Assembly (NCBI GenBank): GCA_050014835.1
Contig: JBEKCO010000002.1
Location: forward strand, 1 to 64,000
DNA: 64,000 bases
Direction: 5' to 3'
Origin: Bog-793 sp050014835
GTDB lineage: Bacteria > Actinomycetota > Acidimicrobiia > Acidimicrobiales > Bog-793
The stretch's first letter is position 1, and the number at the start of each line of letters is the position of its first letter. The notes below the pieces were generated by a model that searched no databases, was not told the DNA's origin, and saw only the letters and a list, made by a program, of their open reading frames with translations. Below are positions 1-8,769 of this stretch, in pieces. The translations under genes and the position numbers were made by a program.

Positions 1-1614
1 GAACAGGAAGCCCTGGGCGGTGTCGCACTCGAGCTCGGTGAGCTCGTCGAGCTGCTCGCTCGTCGCGATCCCCTCGCCGACGACCGTCATCCCGAGGGCG
101 TGGGACATCGCCGTGATGGCGGCGATGATCTCCGTGTCCCGGGCGGTGCGGCCGATCTGCTCGATGAAGCTGCGGTCGATCTTCAAGATGTCGACCTTGA
201 GCCGGCGGAGGTGGGCGAGCGTCGAGTAGCCGGTCCCGTAGTCGTCGATGGCGAGCCGGACGCCCTGGTCGGAAAGGGCGGCGAGGGTCGCCTCGACGTC
301 GCCCGCCTCGCCGTTCAGCGTCGTCTCGGTGATCTCCAGGCAGAGCCTGCCGGGCGGTAGGCCGTGGTAGGCGAGGACCTTGGCGACGGAGGAGACGAAG
401 CTCGAGTCGATGAGCTGGCGCCCGGAGATGTTCACCGCCATCGTGAACCCGTCACCCCAGCCCCCCTCGGCGATCCAGGCGGCGAGCTGGCGGCAGGCCT
501 CGTCGAGGACGAACGAGTCGATCCGGGTGATGAGGCCGCGCTCCTCGGCGAGGGGCAGGAACTCGACCGGCGGGATGACCCCCCGGGCCGGGTGGTTCCA
601 GCGCACGAGGGCCTCGACGCCGCACAGGCTGCGGTCCTCGATCGAGAAGAGCGGCTGGTAGAGGAGGAAGAGCTGGGCCGCCTCGAGGGCCTCGCGCAGC
701 TCCACCTCAAGGACGTGGTTGGCGACGACCCGGGCCCGCTGGGAGGGGGAGAAGACCTGGAAGCAGTTCTTGCCGGCGTCCTTCGCCCGGTACATGGCGA
801 TGTCGGCGTCCTGGAGGAGCTGGCCGACGTCGGCGACCGGGTCGCCGGTGAGGACGATCCCGACGCTCGCCGTGATGGTGAGGTCGACGCCGTTCTCGAT
901 GTAGGGGTGCGCCACGGCGCGCACGACCCGGTCGCCGAGGAGCCGCGGGTCGTCGTCGTCGCGCAGCGCCGTGCAGAGCATGACGAACTCGTCGCCGCCC
1001 AACCGGGCGACGGTGTCGGCGCGCCGGGCGACGCCCGTCAGGCGCCGGGCCACCTCGACGAGGACCTTGTCGCCGGTCTCGTGGCCGAACGAGTCGTTGA
1101 TCGTCTTGAAGTTGTCGAGGTCGATGAACAGCAGGGCGATCTGCCCGGTCTGGCGCTCGAGGAGGGCGAGAGCCTGGGAGAGCCGGTCGCGCAACGCGAC
1201 CCGGTTGGCGAGACCGGTCACGGCGTCGTGGAGCGACTGGAAGGTGAGCTCCTGCTCCGCCATGATCTGGGCGGTCACGTCCCGCGAGATCCCGAAGGTC
1301 CCGATGATCTGGCCCTCGTCGTCGCGCAGCGGGAACTTCGTCGTCGAGACCCAGGCGTCGGGGCGGTTGTGGAAGGTCTCCCGCTCGACCTTCCCGACGA
1401 TCGACTCGCCGGTCCGGATGATCCGCTGCTCGTCCTCGAAGGCGGCGGCGGCGTGCGGCTCGCTGAAGACGTCGAAGTCCGACTTGCCGAGGATGTCCTC
1501 GATCGAGCATTCCGGCATCTCGTCGAGGAGGAACCCCCGGCTGACGGTGAGGAAGCGGCTGTCGAGATCCTTGAAAAAGATGCGCTCGCTCGGGAGGTCG
1601 AGGAGGTTGCGCAT
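1..1614 (-). CDS. PAS-GGDEF-EAL cyclic-di-GMP synthase/phosphodiesterase (3' end outside window)
   Basis: Bifunctional cyclic-di-GMP enzyme, read leftward and still open at base 1, so its C-terminus is missing. A PAS sensor domain (about residues 1-115) precedes a GGDEF domain with an intact GGDEF motif near residue 208 and an RRAD inhibitory (I-site) motif five residues before it. The EAL domain follows, with EAL near residue 334, the NISGRQ, EITE, IDDYGTG and LKIDRSF motifs, and the AQGF segment at the cut end. All residues normally needed for both activities are visible, so it may both make and degrade c-di-GMP under PAS control. No membrane segment is seen, so it should be cytosolic. ATG at 1614 was chosen because PAS homology starts there; a GAGGAGA lies about 14 nt upstream, rather far, and the reading frame stays open further upstream. 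Confidence 0.9.
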   Translation of the reverse strand, partial: MRNLLDLPSERIFFKDLDSRFLTVSRGFLLDEMPECSIEDILGKSDFDVFSEPHAAAAFEDEQRIIRTGESIVGKVERETFHNRPDAWVSTTKFPLRDDEGQIIGTFGISRDVTAQIMAEQELTFQSLHDAVTGLANRVALRDRLSQALALLERQTGQIALLFIDLDNFKTINDSFGHETGDKVLVEVARRLTGVARRADTVARLGGDEFVMLCTALRDDDDPRLLGDRVVRAVAHPYIENGVDLTITASVGIVLTGDPVADVGQLLQDADIAMYRAKDAGKNCFQVFSPSQRARVVANHVLEVELREALEAAQLFLLYQPLFSIEDRSLCGVEALVRWNHPARGVIPPVEFLPLAEERGLITRIDSFVLDEACRQLAAWIAEGGWGDGFTMAVNISGRQLIDSSFVSSVAKVLAYHGLPPGRLCLEITETTLNGEAGDVEATLAALSDQGVRLAIDDYGTGYSTLAHLRRLKVDILKIDRSFIEQIGRTARDTEIIAAITAMSHALGMTVVGEGIATSEQLDELTELECDTAQGFLF

Positions 1615-1908
1615 GCAGAGGCGCTCGGTCTCCTCGCGGGAGTCAACGCGATCCTCTTGGGCTGTGGACAGCGTCGGACACGGGGCACAGACGTGCCACG
1701 ACGGGACACGTGCTGGTGAGAAGCTAGCGCTTTTTTGGGGGAGGCGTCCGGCTCACCGGCACCCCGGCGGGTCGCAGTCGGAGGGCGGCGGGATTCGGGG
1801 CGTTGGCCGGGGCGGTCCGGCGTTCACGCGCCGCCTGAGGGGGGTTCGGGCGCGGGTGTGCCACGTCCGGGTCCCGACGATCGCGAGGTTCGGTCCCGTA
1901 GTGCCGCG
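1615..1908. other. intergenic region between two leftward genes
   Basis: About 294 bases with no convincing gene on either strand. A run of six T follows an AGCGCT palindrome at about 1724-1736 in the plus direction, but no plus-strand gene ends there, so it is not called a terminator. The region probably holds the promoter of the PAS-GGDEF-EAL gene. Confidence 0.4.
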
Positions 1909-3183
1909 CTAGCGGTGCGCCCCTTTCGACCACGTTGCCTCGGCGGCGGCGGTGTCGGCGAGGAGATTGCCGAGGGCGAGGTTGACGTCATATTCGTGGT
2001 AACCCCAGTCCGGACCGTCCTTCTCGGTCACGACCGGACGCGGATCCGAGGGTCCGGAGACCTTCGTCACCTGGAGCCAGGTCGTCCCGTCGGCTGTCTT
2101 GCAGCGCGCGGAGTACAAGTCCGGGAACTCGACCCACCGAGTCGGGAGCTTGCCCTCGGAGGGGAAGAACGGCTCGAGCGTGGCGGATTTCCCGCCGATC
2201 GCCGCGGGATTGACGCAGACGACCTGCATCCCGGCCTTCGCCGTCTGGCCGGCCATCATCGAGACACCCTGACCCGGACGTCCGAAGAACGTCGAGGCCG
2301 GAGGCTGGCTGGGGAAGGTCGAGTAGGCGACGACGCACCCCGCCTGCCCCGGCGAGCTGCACACGGGGATGTGGGCGAAGCTGCCGCCGGTGAGCGAACC
2401 GGTCGGCACGACGACGTTTCCGCCGAGGATGATCGCGAGCACGAGGCGAGCGCGCAGTTTCGGGTTGTTGTCCACGAGGTGCTGGAGCAGGCGGATGAGC
2501 ATCGAGGCACCCTGGGAGTGGCCGATGAAGACGATCGGTCGGTTGGCGTTGTCGTTGTTCAGGTAGCTCTCGAACCCGGCGCGCAGGCTGTCGTAGGCGG
2601 TCACCGAAGGTGCGGAGGAGGCGGTGAGCAACGGCAGGGCGAACAGGCGCGACAGCGTGATCTGGCGGTACATCGGAGCCCAGACCTTGCAGACGGTGGA
2701 GAAACGGGAGGCCTGGGCGATTGCGGTGTCGATCTCCGCGGTCTGGAGGCGCAGGTCGGCGTTCGGGGTCGTCTCGGTGCTCACCGTCGGGTAGACGTAG
2801 AAGCAGTCGAACATCGAGGCCGTCTCGTCCTTCGCGTGCTCGACCGAGATCGCCCCCGAGGAATCGACGACGGTGGTGGTGAGACCCGCGGCGCACGGGT
2901 CATGCGGCATCCCTGGTCGGCAGAGCCAAACCGTCGCCGACTTGCTCGCCTGATCGTCCGCGCCGCGGGCGGCGACGCCCGAATCGTGACCCGACCCGTG
3001 ATGAGGACGGGATGCGCCGGCTACTGCTGCAAGCGGACCGAGCATGCCGAACGCCAGCAGCAGCACGACGGCAGCGAGCAGACCGGCCGGCCGTCCGGCG
3101 CGGGGTGCCACGGCGCGGGCGCTGCGACCCCGGACCCGTCCCGTCCCGCGCCGGTGGCAGAACCCTGTGATGACGCTGCGCAT
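1909..3183 (-). CDS. secreted DUF3089 alpha/beta-hydrolase-like protein
   Basis: A 424-residue protein of the DUF3089 family, which has an alpha/beta-hydrolase fold. A basic N-terminus followed by a hydrophobic stretch (about residues 33-58) is a signal peptide or anchor. The FYVYPTVSTE segment and the nucleophile elbow GHSQGAS (about residue 221) match the family; the serine in GHSQG is the probable nucleophile. It is likely exported and may hydrolyse esters or lipids, but the substrate cannot be read from sequence. The start is well supported: AAGGAGG lies 8 nt before ATG at 3183. It stands alone, about 60 bases from the next gene on the same strand. Confidence 0.85.
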   Translation of the reverse strand: MRSVITGFCHRRGTGRVRGRSARAVAPRAGRPAGLLAAVVLLLAFGMLGPLAAVAGASRPHHGSGHDSGVAARGADDQASKSATVWLCRPGMPHDPCAAGLTTTVVDSSGAISVEHAKDETASMFDCFYVYPTVSTETTPNADLRLQTAEIDTAIAQASRFSTVCKVWAPMYRQITLSRLFALPLLTASSAPSVTAYDSLRAGFESYLNNDNANRPIVFIGHSQGASMLIRLLQHLVDNNPKLRARLVLAIILGGNVVVPTGSLTGGSFAHIPVCSSPGQAGCVVAYSTFPSQPPASTFFGRPGQGVSMMAGQTAKAGMQVVCVNPAAIGGKSATLEPFFPSEGKLPTRWVEFPDLYSARCKTADGTTWLQVTKVSGPSDPRPVVTEKDGPDWGYHEYDVNLALGNLLADTAAAEATWSKGAHR

Positions 3184-3246
3184 CTCGATGCCTCCTTGAG
3201 GAGTCGTCCGCCCGTGACGCCGAGGAGATTTCCTTGGCCGGCGGAC

Positions 3247-4671
3247 CTAACAGCGGTCCGTCGTCATCGATGCGCGATCGCGCCCTCGAGGTCGTGTCTC
3301 CGAACCGCCGAGCGTCTCAGGCTCGGGGGTGACGATCGCGAGCCCGGACGTCCGCGCGTTCGTCCAATCGTCATCGACCAGCACGACGTCGCGTCCCATC
3401 CCGTCGAGGAGGCTGGCGGCGATCGAGGCGCGGTACCCGCTTGCGCAGTGAATGGCCAGTCGGCCGGTCGGCAACTCGTCGAGGCGGGAGAGGATCTCGT
3501 GGATGGGGATGTGGACGGACCCCGGGAGGTGGCCCCCCCGTCGCTCGTCGCGGCGACGGACGTCGACGACGACGAGATCCCGGGCGTTCGCGAGTTCAGC
3601 GAAGTCGATGACGGGGTAGCCGCGCAACGGTTCGTCGGCCCCGAGGACCTCTGTCGTGCCGAACCACGCGCCGGCCGGGCGGTCGATCCCGATGCGGACG
3701 AGCTGTCGTTGCGCCTCGGCGACGTCATGCTCGGTCCCGCCGATGAGCGTGAGCGGCATCCCCCAGGGGATCAACCAGCCGAGGTACGTGGCGAACGAGA
3801 CATCGAGGGCGATGCTGACCGCCCCGGTGAGATGGGCGCGCGCGAACGCGACCCGGGACCGCAGGTCGACGACCCATTCGCCGCTGGCGATCCGCTTCCT
3901 TAACTCGCCGGGATCGACCCGGACGACGGCCGAGAGATCCGCCGGCGCCGCGCCGGCGCGATTTCGCGCTCCCATGTGCGCGTAGTAGGCGGGGTAGGCG
4001 GTCAGCCCGGCGACGAGACGCGCGACGAAGGCCTCTTCGTCCGGGCTCGTGAAGGCGTCGTTGTGGGCGCGTTCGGCGCCGATCGTGCTCGCGGTCGCCG
4101 TCGTCATGTTGCCGGACGAGCAGAAGCTCCCGAATCCGTGCGTCGGGTAGACGGGCACGTCATCGGCGAGGAGTTCACCGAGGTGGCGGGCGGAATGGAA
4201 CTGCAGCCGGGCGAGGGTCTCGGTGTGGGCGCCGCCGAGCAGGTCGGTCCGTCCGACGCTGCCGAAAAGCAGCGATCCGCCGGTGAACGCGACGGGGGTG
4301 CTCCCGTCGTCAACGAGGTACGCGACGTGGTCGAAGGTGTGGCCGGGCGTCGCGACGACCCTCACGCGCAGGCTTCCGGCGACGAACTCATCCCCGTCGT
4401 TGACGTCGCGTCTTGCGAACGGGAGCCTCTCGCCGTGGGCGAGGAGGTAGTCGGCGCCCCATCGTCCGGCGAGGTCGAGTCCGCCCGAGACGTAGTCGTT
4501 GTGGACGTGGGTCTCGGCCACGAACGCGCAGCGGAGCCGGTGCGCGGTGAGCAGCCCCTCGATGCGGTCGATGTCTCGCTGCGGATCGACGACGACCGCC
4601 GTCGCGCCGTCGTGGGCGACGTAGCTCCGGTCCCCGAGTTCGGGGGTCTCGACGACTTCGACGTTGACCAC
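3247..4671 (-). CDS. MBL-fold persulfide dioxygenase-like/rhodanese fusion
   Basis: A 474-residue fusion. The N-terminal metallo-beta-lactamase domain (about 1-250) carries the metal-binding HVHND motif, GHTFDH and PTHGFGSFCSS, typical of ETHE1-type persulfide dioxygenases. Two rhodanese domains follow: the first (about 260-345) lacks a catalytic cysteine, while the second (about 370-455) has the active loop HCASGYRAS. Proteins of this architecture handle protein or glutathione persulfides in sulfide oxidation; the exact substrate is inferred. The start is GTG at 4671, with GAGGAGGG 7 nt upstream. A longer frame back to 4887 exists, but the domain starts immediately after the GTG and the extra part is low-complexity. 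Confidence 0.88.
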   Translation of the reverse strand: MVNVEVVETPELGDRSYVAHDGATAVVVDPQRDIDRIEGLLTAHRLRCAFVAETHVHNDYVSGGLDLAGRWGADYLLAHGERLPFARRDVNDGDEFVAGSLRVRVVATPGHTFDHVAYLVDDGSTPVAFTGGSLLFGSVGRTDLLGGAHTETLARLQFHSARHLGELLADDVPVYPTHGFGSFCSSGNMTTATASTIGAERAHNDAFTSPDEEAFVARLVAGLTAYPAYYAHMGARNRAGAAPADLSAVVRVDPGELRKRIASGEWVVDLRSRVAFARAHLTGAVSIALDVSFATYLGWLIPWGMPLTLIGGTEHDVAEAQRQLVRIGIDRPAGAWFGTTEVLGADEPLRGYPVIDFAELANARDLVVVDVRRRDERRGGHLPGSVHIPIHEILSRLDELPTGRLAIHCASGYRASIAASLLDGMGRDVVLVDDDWTNARTSGLAIVTPEPETLGGSETRPRGRDRASMTTDRC

Positions 4672-4850
4672 GTAGCGCCCTCCTCGCTGTGCCGGGAACC
4701 AGGGTAACGGCGCGATCGCCGATGCTTGCCCCGGGGGCCCCAATCGGGCTCGCCCGGGTGCGGTTGGTACGCTCCGCGGACGGCTGAAGCCGCCGCGGCG
4801 CGTGCGCTGAGGCACGGCGCCGGGCGCTTGTGCGAGGTGGAGGGGCGCCG

Positions 4851-6284
4851 ATGGAGGAACCCGGGGTGGCCGCGATGCGGGCGACACGGGGGGACCCGGC
4901 GCGGGCGATCGGCCGACTCCGCGGCACCTACGCCAGCGGCGTCACCCGCCCGTTGTCGTGGCGGCACTCCCAGCTCGCCCGGCTTCGTCGACTCGTGACC
5001 GCGGGCGAGGTCCGGCTCGTGGAAGCGCTCGCGGCAGATCTCGGCAAACCTGCCCATGAGGGCTGGTTGACGGATCTCGCCTTCGTCACCGGCGAGATCG
5101 ATTACACCGCGCGTCACCTCGGGCGCTGGATGCGCGACGAGCGTGTACGGGTGCCGTTTGTGTTGCGGCCGGATCGGGCGCGGATCGTGCGCGAGCCACT
5201 CGGGGTCGTGCTCGTTGTCGCAGCTTGGAACTACCCGATCCAGCTCTCGCTCGCGCCGGTCGTCGGCGCGCTCGCGGCGGGGAACTGCGTCGCGATCAAA
5301 CCGTCGGAGCTCGCACCGGCGACGTCGCGCGCGCTCGCCGAGCTCGCCGCGGAGCACCTTGACGACGGCGCGGTCGCCGTGGTCGAGGGAGGGCCGGAAG
5401 TCGTCGGGGCCGCGCTCGATGCCGGCATCGACCACCTCTTCTTCACCGGGGGCGAGGCGACCGGCCGGCTCGTTCTCGAGGCGGCTGCGCCGACCCTCAC
5501 CCCCGTGACGCTTGAGCTCGGCGGCAAGAACCCGGCGGTCATCGTGGCCGACGCGGATCTCGCCGTTGCGGCGCGCCGTGTGGCTTGGGGGCGATTCCTC
5601 AACGCGGGTCAGACGTGCGTCTCGCCCGACTACGTGCTCGTCGAGCGCGGGATCGCCGATCCGTTCCTCGACGCGCTCCGCACGGCGATTGCCTCCTTCT
5701 ACGGGCCCGACGCCAGGTCGAGCCGGGACTACGCGCGTATCGTCGACGACCGCCATTTCGCGCGGCTCACCCGGCTGCTCGAGACCCACGGCGGCGAGCT
5801 CGTCGTTGGGGGAGAGGCGGATCCGGCGGCCCGTTATGTCGCGCCGACGGTCGTGCGCGACCCATCGTGGGACTCGCCGCTCATGGCGGAGGAGGTCTTC
5901 GGCCCGATCCTGGCGGTCATCGCCGTGGACGATCTGGAGGACGCTCTGCACCGGATCGCCTCGCGACCCGATCCGCTCGCCCTCTACGTCTTCTCCGCGA
6001 GCCGGCGGACGGTGCGCGAGGTGATCGCCCGCACCCGCTCGGGCGGCGTGTGCGTGAACGGGACGGTCCTGCAGATCGCCGTGCCGCAGCTTCCCTTCGG
6101 CGGCGTCGGTCACTCCGGGATCGGCGCGTACCACGGCCGGACGGGATTCGAACGTCTGAGTCATCGCCGCGGTGTGCTCGTCCGGCCGCGGCGCCTCGAC
6201 GTGCCGTTGCTCTACCCGCCGTATCGGCCGGCGAAGATCCGGCTCGTCCGCTTCGTGGAGCGCTGGTCCCGGGCCCCCCGCTGA
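4851..6284 (+). CDS. NAD(P)-dependent aldehyde dehydrogenase
   Basis: A member of the aldehyde dehydrogenase superfamily, about 477 residues, resembling the class 3/ConiferALDH branch, which lacks a long N-terminal extension. Visible signatures are the cofactor segment AAWNYPIQLS, the KPSE lysine, FTGG, the general base in LELGGKNP and the catalytic cysteine in GQTCVSPDY. It oxidises an aldehyde to a carboxylate; the substrate is unknown. ATG at 4851 was chosen because GGAGGGG lies 6 nt upstream; an earlier GTG at 4830 is less likely. It diverges from the MBL-rhodanese gene across about 180 bases and converges with the DUF3048 gene. Confidence 0.92.
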   Translation: MEEPGVAAMRATRGDPARAIGRLRGTYASGVTRPLSWRHSQLARLRRLVTAGEVRLVEALAADLGKPAHEGWLTDLAFVTGEIDYTARHLGRWMRDERVRVPFVLRPDRARIVREPLGVVLVVAAWNYPIQLSLAPVVGALAAGNCVAIKPSELAPATSRALAELAAEHLDDGAVAVVEGGPEVVGAALDAGIDHLFFTGGEATGRLVLEAAAPTLTPVTLELGGKNPAVIVADADLAVAARRVAWGRFLNAGQTCVSPDYVLVERGIADPFLDALRTAIASFYGPDARSSRDYARIVDDRHFARLTRLLETHGGELVVGGEADPAARYVAPTVVRDPSWDSPLMAEEVFGPILAVIAVDDLEDALHRIASRPDPLALYVFSASRRTVREVIARTRSGGVCVNGTVLQIAVPQLPFGGVGHSGIGAYHGRTGFERLSHRRGVLVRPRRLDVPLLYPPYRPAKIRLVRFVERWSRAPR

Positions 6285-6317
6285 GTGGGCGCGAACCGGA
6301 CTCGGCCGGCGGGCCGG

Positions 6318-7400
6318 TCAGGGCGTGATCGCGCCGCGGTTCGCCGCGGTGGTGTTGAGGACGAGTTCGACCCAGGTGCGTCCGGGCTGGAGGTCGACCG
6401 GCTGCCCGGCCGTCGACGTGTAGGTCGTGATCGACGAGGGCGAGGCGCGGTGCCAGATGACGGGGATCTCCTCGCCGTCGCGCAGGACCCAGCCCCGTCC
6501 GGTGCCGACGGTCTGGCTCTCGACGTCGCCCGAGTTGGGTTCGGGGTCCTCGCTGTCCGGGCCGATCGTGTAGTGCACGATCTGGACGACGACGTTCGTC
6601 GTCGTGACGGGCTGGTCCGTGAGGGCATCGACGTCGGTCACACCGGAGTAGGTGTGGACCCACTGTCCCGTCGAGGCGTCCCACTGCCAGACGACGTCCG
6701 TTCCCTCGGAGAAGTTGATCGCGAACGATGAGGTCGGCTTGGCCCCGGCGGGCAATGGAGCAGTTGTGTAGTCGAAGATCGGCTGTGGTGCCGCGTGGTG
6801 GCCGAAAAGTTTCCACAGCGTCGTCGGCGACGCGTAGGTCGCGTCGGGCATCGTGCGGTCGGGGTTCTGCTCGTACGCCCCGTAGCGGACGAACTCGTTG
6901 GCGTTGTCGATGAACTTCAGGGAGGCGACGGTGTCCTGGTTCGGCTGGATCCCTCCGGCGTAGGCGAGCTCGACGTGCGAGAAATCCTGGAGGACGTGCC
7001 AGTCGACCCAGCGGACGGACCGGACTGGGCCGACGAGCGCGGGAGCCTCGCACTGGAAGATGGCGATGTAGCGCTGGACGCCCCCCTCGGCCGGCGTGTC
7101 ATAGACGATGTCGGCCTCGTTGAGGCCGCTCTGGGGACGGGCGGCGGGCTCGTTGCCGATCTTCACGGCGAGCGGCTCGCGCTGCGGGGCCTTCCCGTTC
7201 GGTGCGGGGAGGTCGGTGAGGGGGCACTTCGTCGAGACGACCGTCGTGTGGTGGTGGTGGTGCTTCCCGGACGCGCTCGGAGTCTTGTTCTGGCTTGTGG
7301 CGACGATCGTCGCGATCGCGGCCACGACGGCGAGCACGATGATCACGGCCGCGATGACGCGTCCTTTCCGCAAACTGCGCACGTACGCGCGCAAGCTCAT
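6318..7400 (-). CDS. DUF3048 (YerB-like) membrane-anchored protein
   Basis: About 360 residues. A short basic N-terminus and one transmembrane segment (about residues 14-34) are followed by a low-complexity linker with five consecutive histidines and then the DUF3048 domain, recognisable from PLAVKIGNEPAARPQSGL, VGPVRSVR and NNNV-type C-terminal segments. Homologues such as Bacillus YerB are extracytoplasmic and of unknown function. The start is uncertain: ATG at 7400 gives a normal N-in anchor, but GTG at 7445 in the same frame adds 15 residues, and neither has a good ribosome-binding site. It is tail-to-tail with the aldehyde dehydrogenase. Confidence 0.85.
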   Translation of the reverse strand: MSLRAYVRSLRKGRVIAAVIIVLAVVAAIATIVATSQNKTPSASGKHHHHHTTVVSTKCPLTDLPAPNGKAPQREPLAVKIGNEPAARPQSGLNEADIVYDTPAEGGVQRYIAIFQCEAPALVGPVRSVRWVDWHVLQDFSHVELAYAGGIQPNQDTVASLKFIDNANEFVRYGAYEQNPDRTMPDATYASPTTLWKLFGHHAAPQPIFDYTTAPLPAGAKPTSSFAINFSEGTDVVWQWDASTGQWVHTYSGVTDVDALTDQPVTTTNVVVQIVHYTIGPDSEDPEPNSGDVESQTVGTGRGWVLRDGEEIPVIWHRASPSSITTYTSTAGQPVDLQPGRTWVELVLNTTAANRGAITP

Positions 7401-7560
7401 CTGGCGGCGGCGGGACTTCTGTCGATGGGCAGGCACGGTCTGCACGGTAGCGGTTCGGACGCTTCCGGTGTTGGCTTTGCGCGGTCCGCAACAACGGAGG
7501 TGAGGACGGAGGTGAGGACGTGGTAGGCGGGCCTTCGCGTCTTAGGCGCGGCGCGCGTCG

Positions 7561-8676
<1,116 letters not shown>

Positions 8677-8769
8677 GGTTCTCCTTCAGACATCGCCCAG
8701 CCCGCATCGTGCCAGGGGGCACCCGGCGCGGCAAGTAGCCCGGGGACGGGCGCGTCGGCGTTCGGTCGT

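Noticed and set aside
1724..1736. Palindrome plus T-run as a terminator
   Set aside because: No plus-strand gene ends before it and the stem is too short.
1735..3903. Long plus-strand open frame (722 codons) over DUF3089 and rhodanese genes
   Set aside because: Antisense to two well-supported genes; low-complexity Gly/Arg/Asp composition and no family signal.
4362..6164. 600-codon minus frame over the aldehyde dehydrogenase
   Set aside because: Shadow of the true plus-strand gene in GC-rich DNA.
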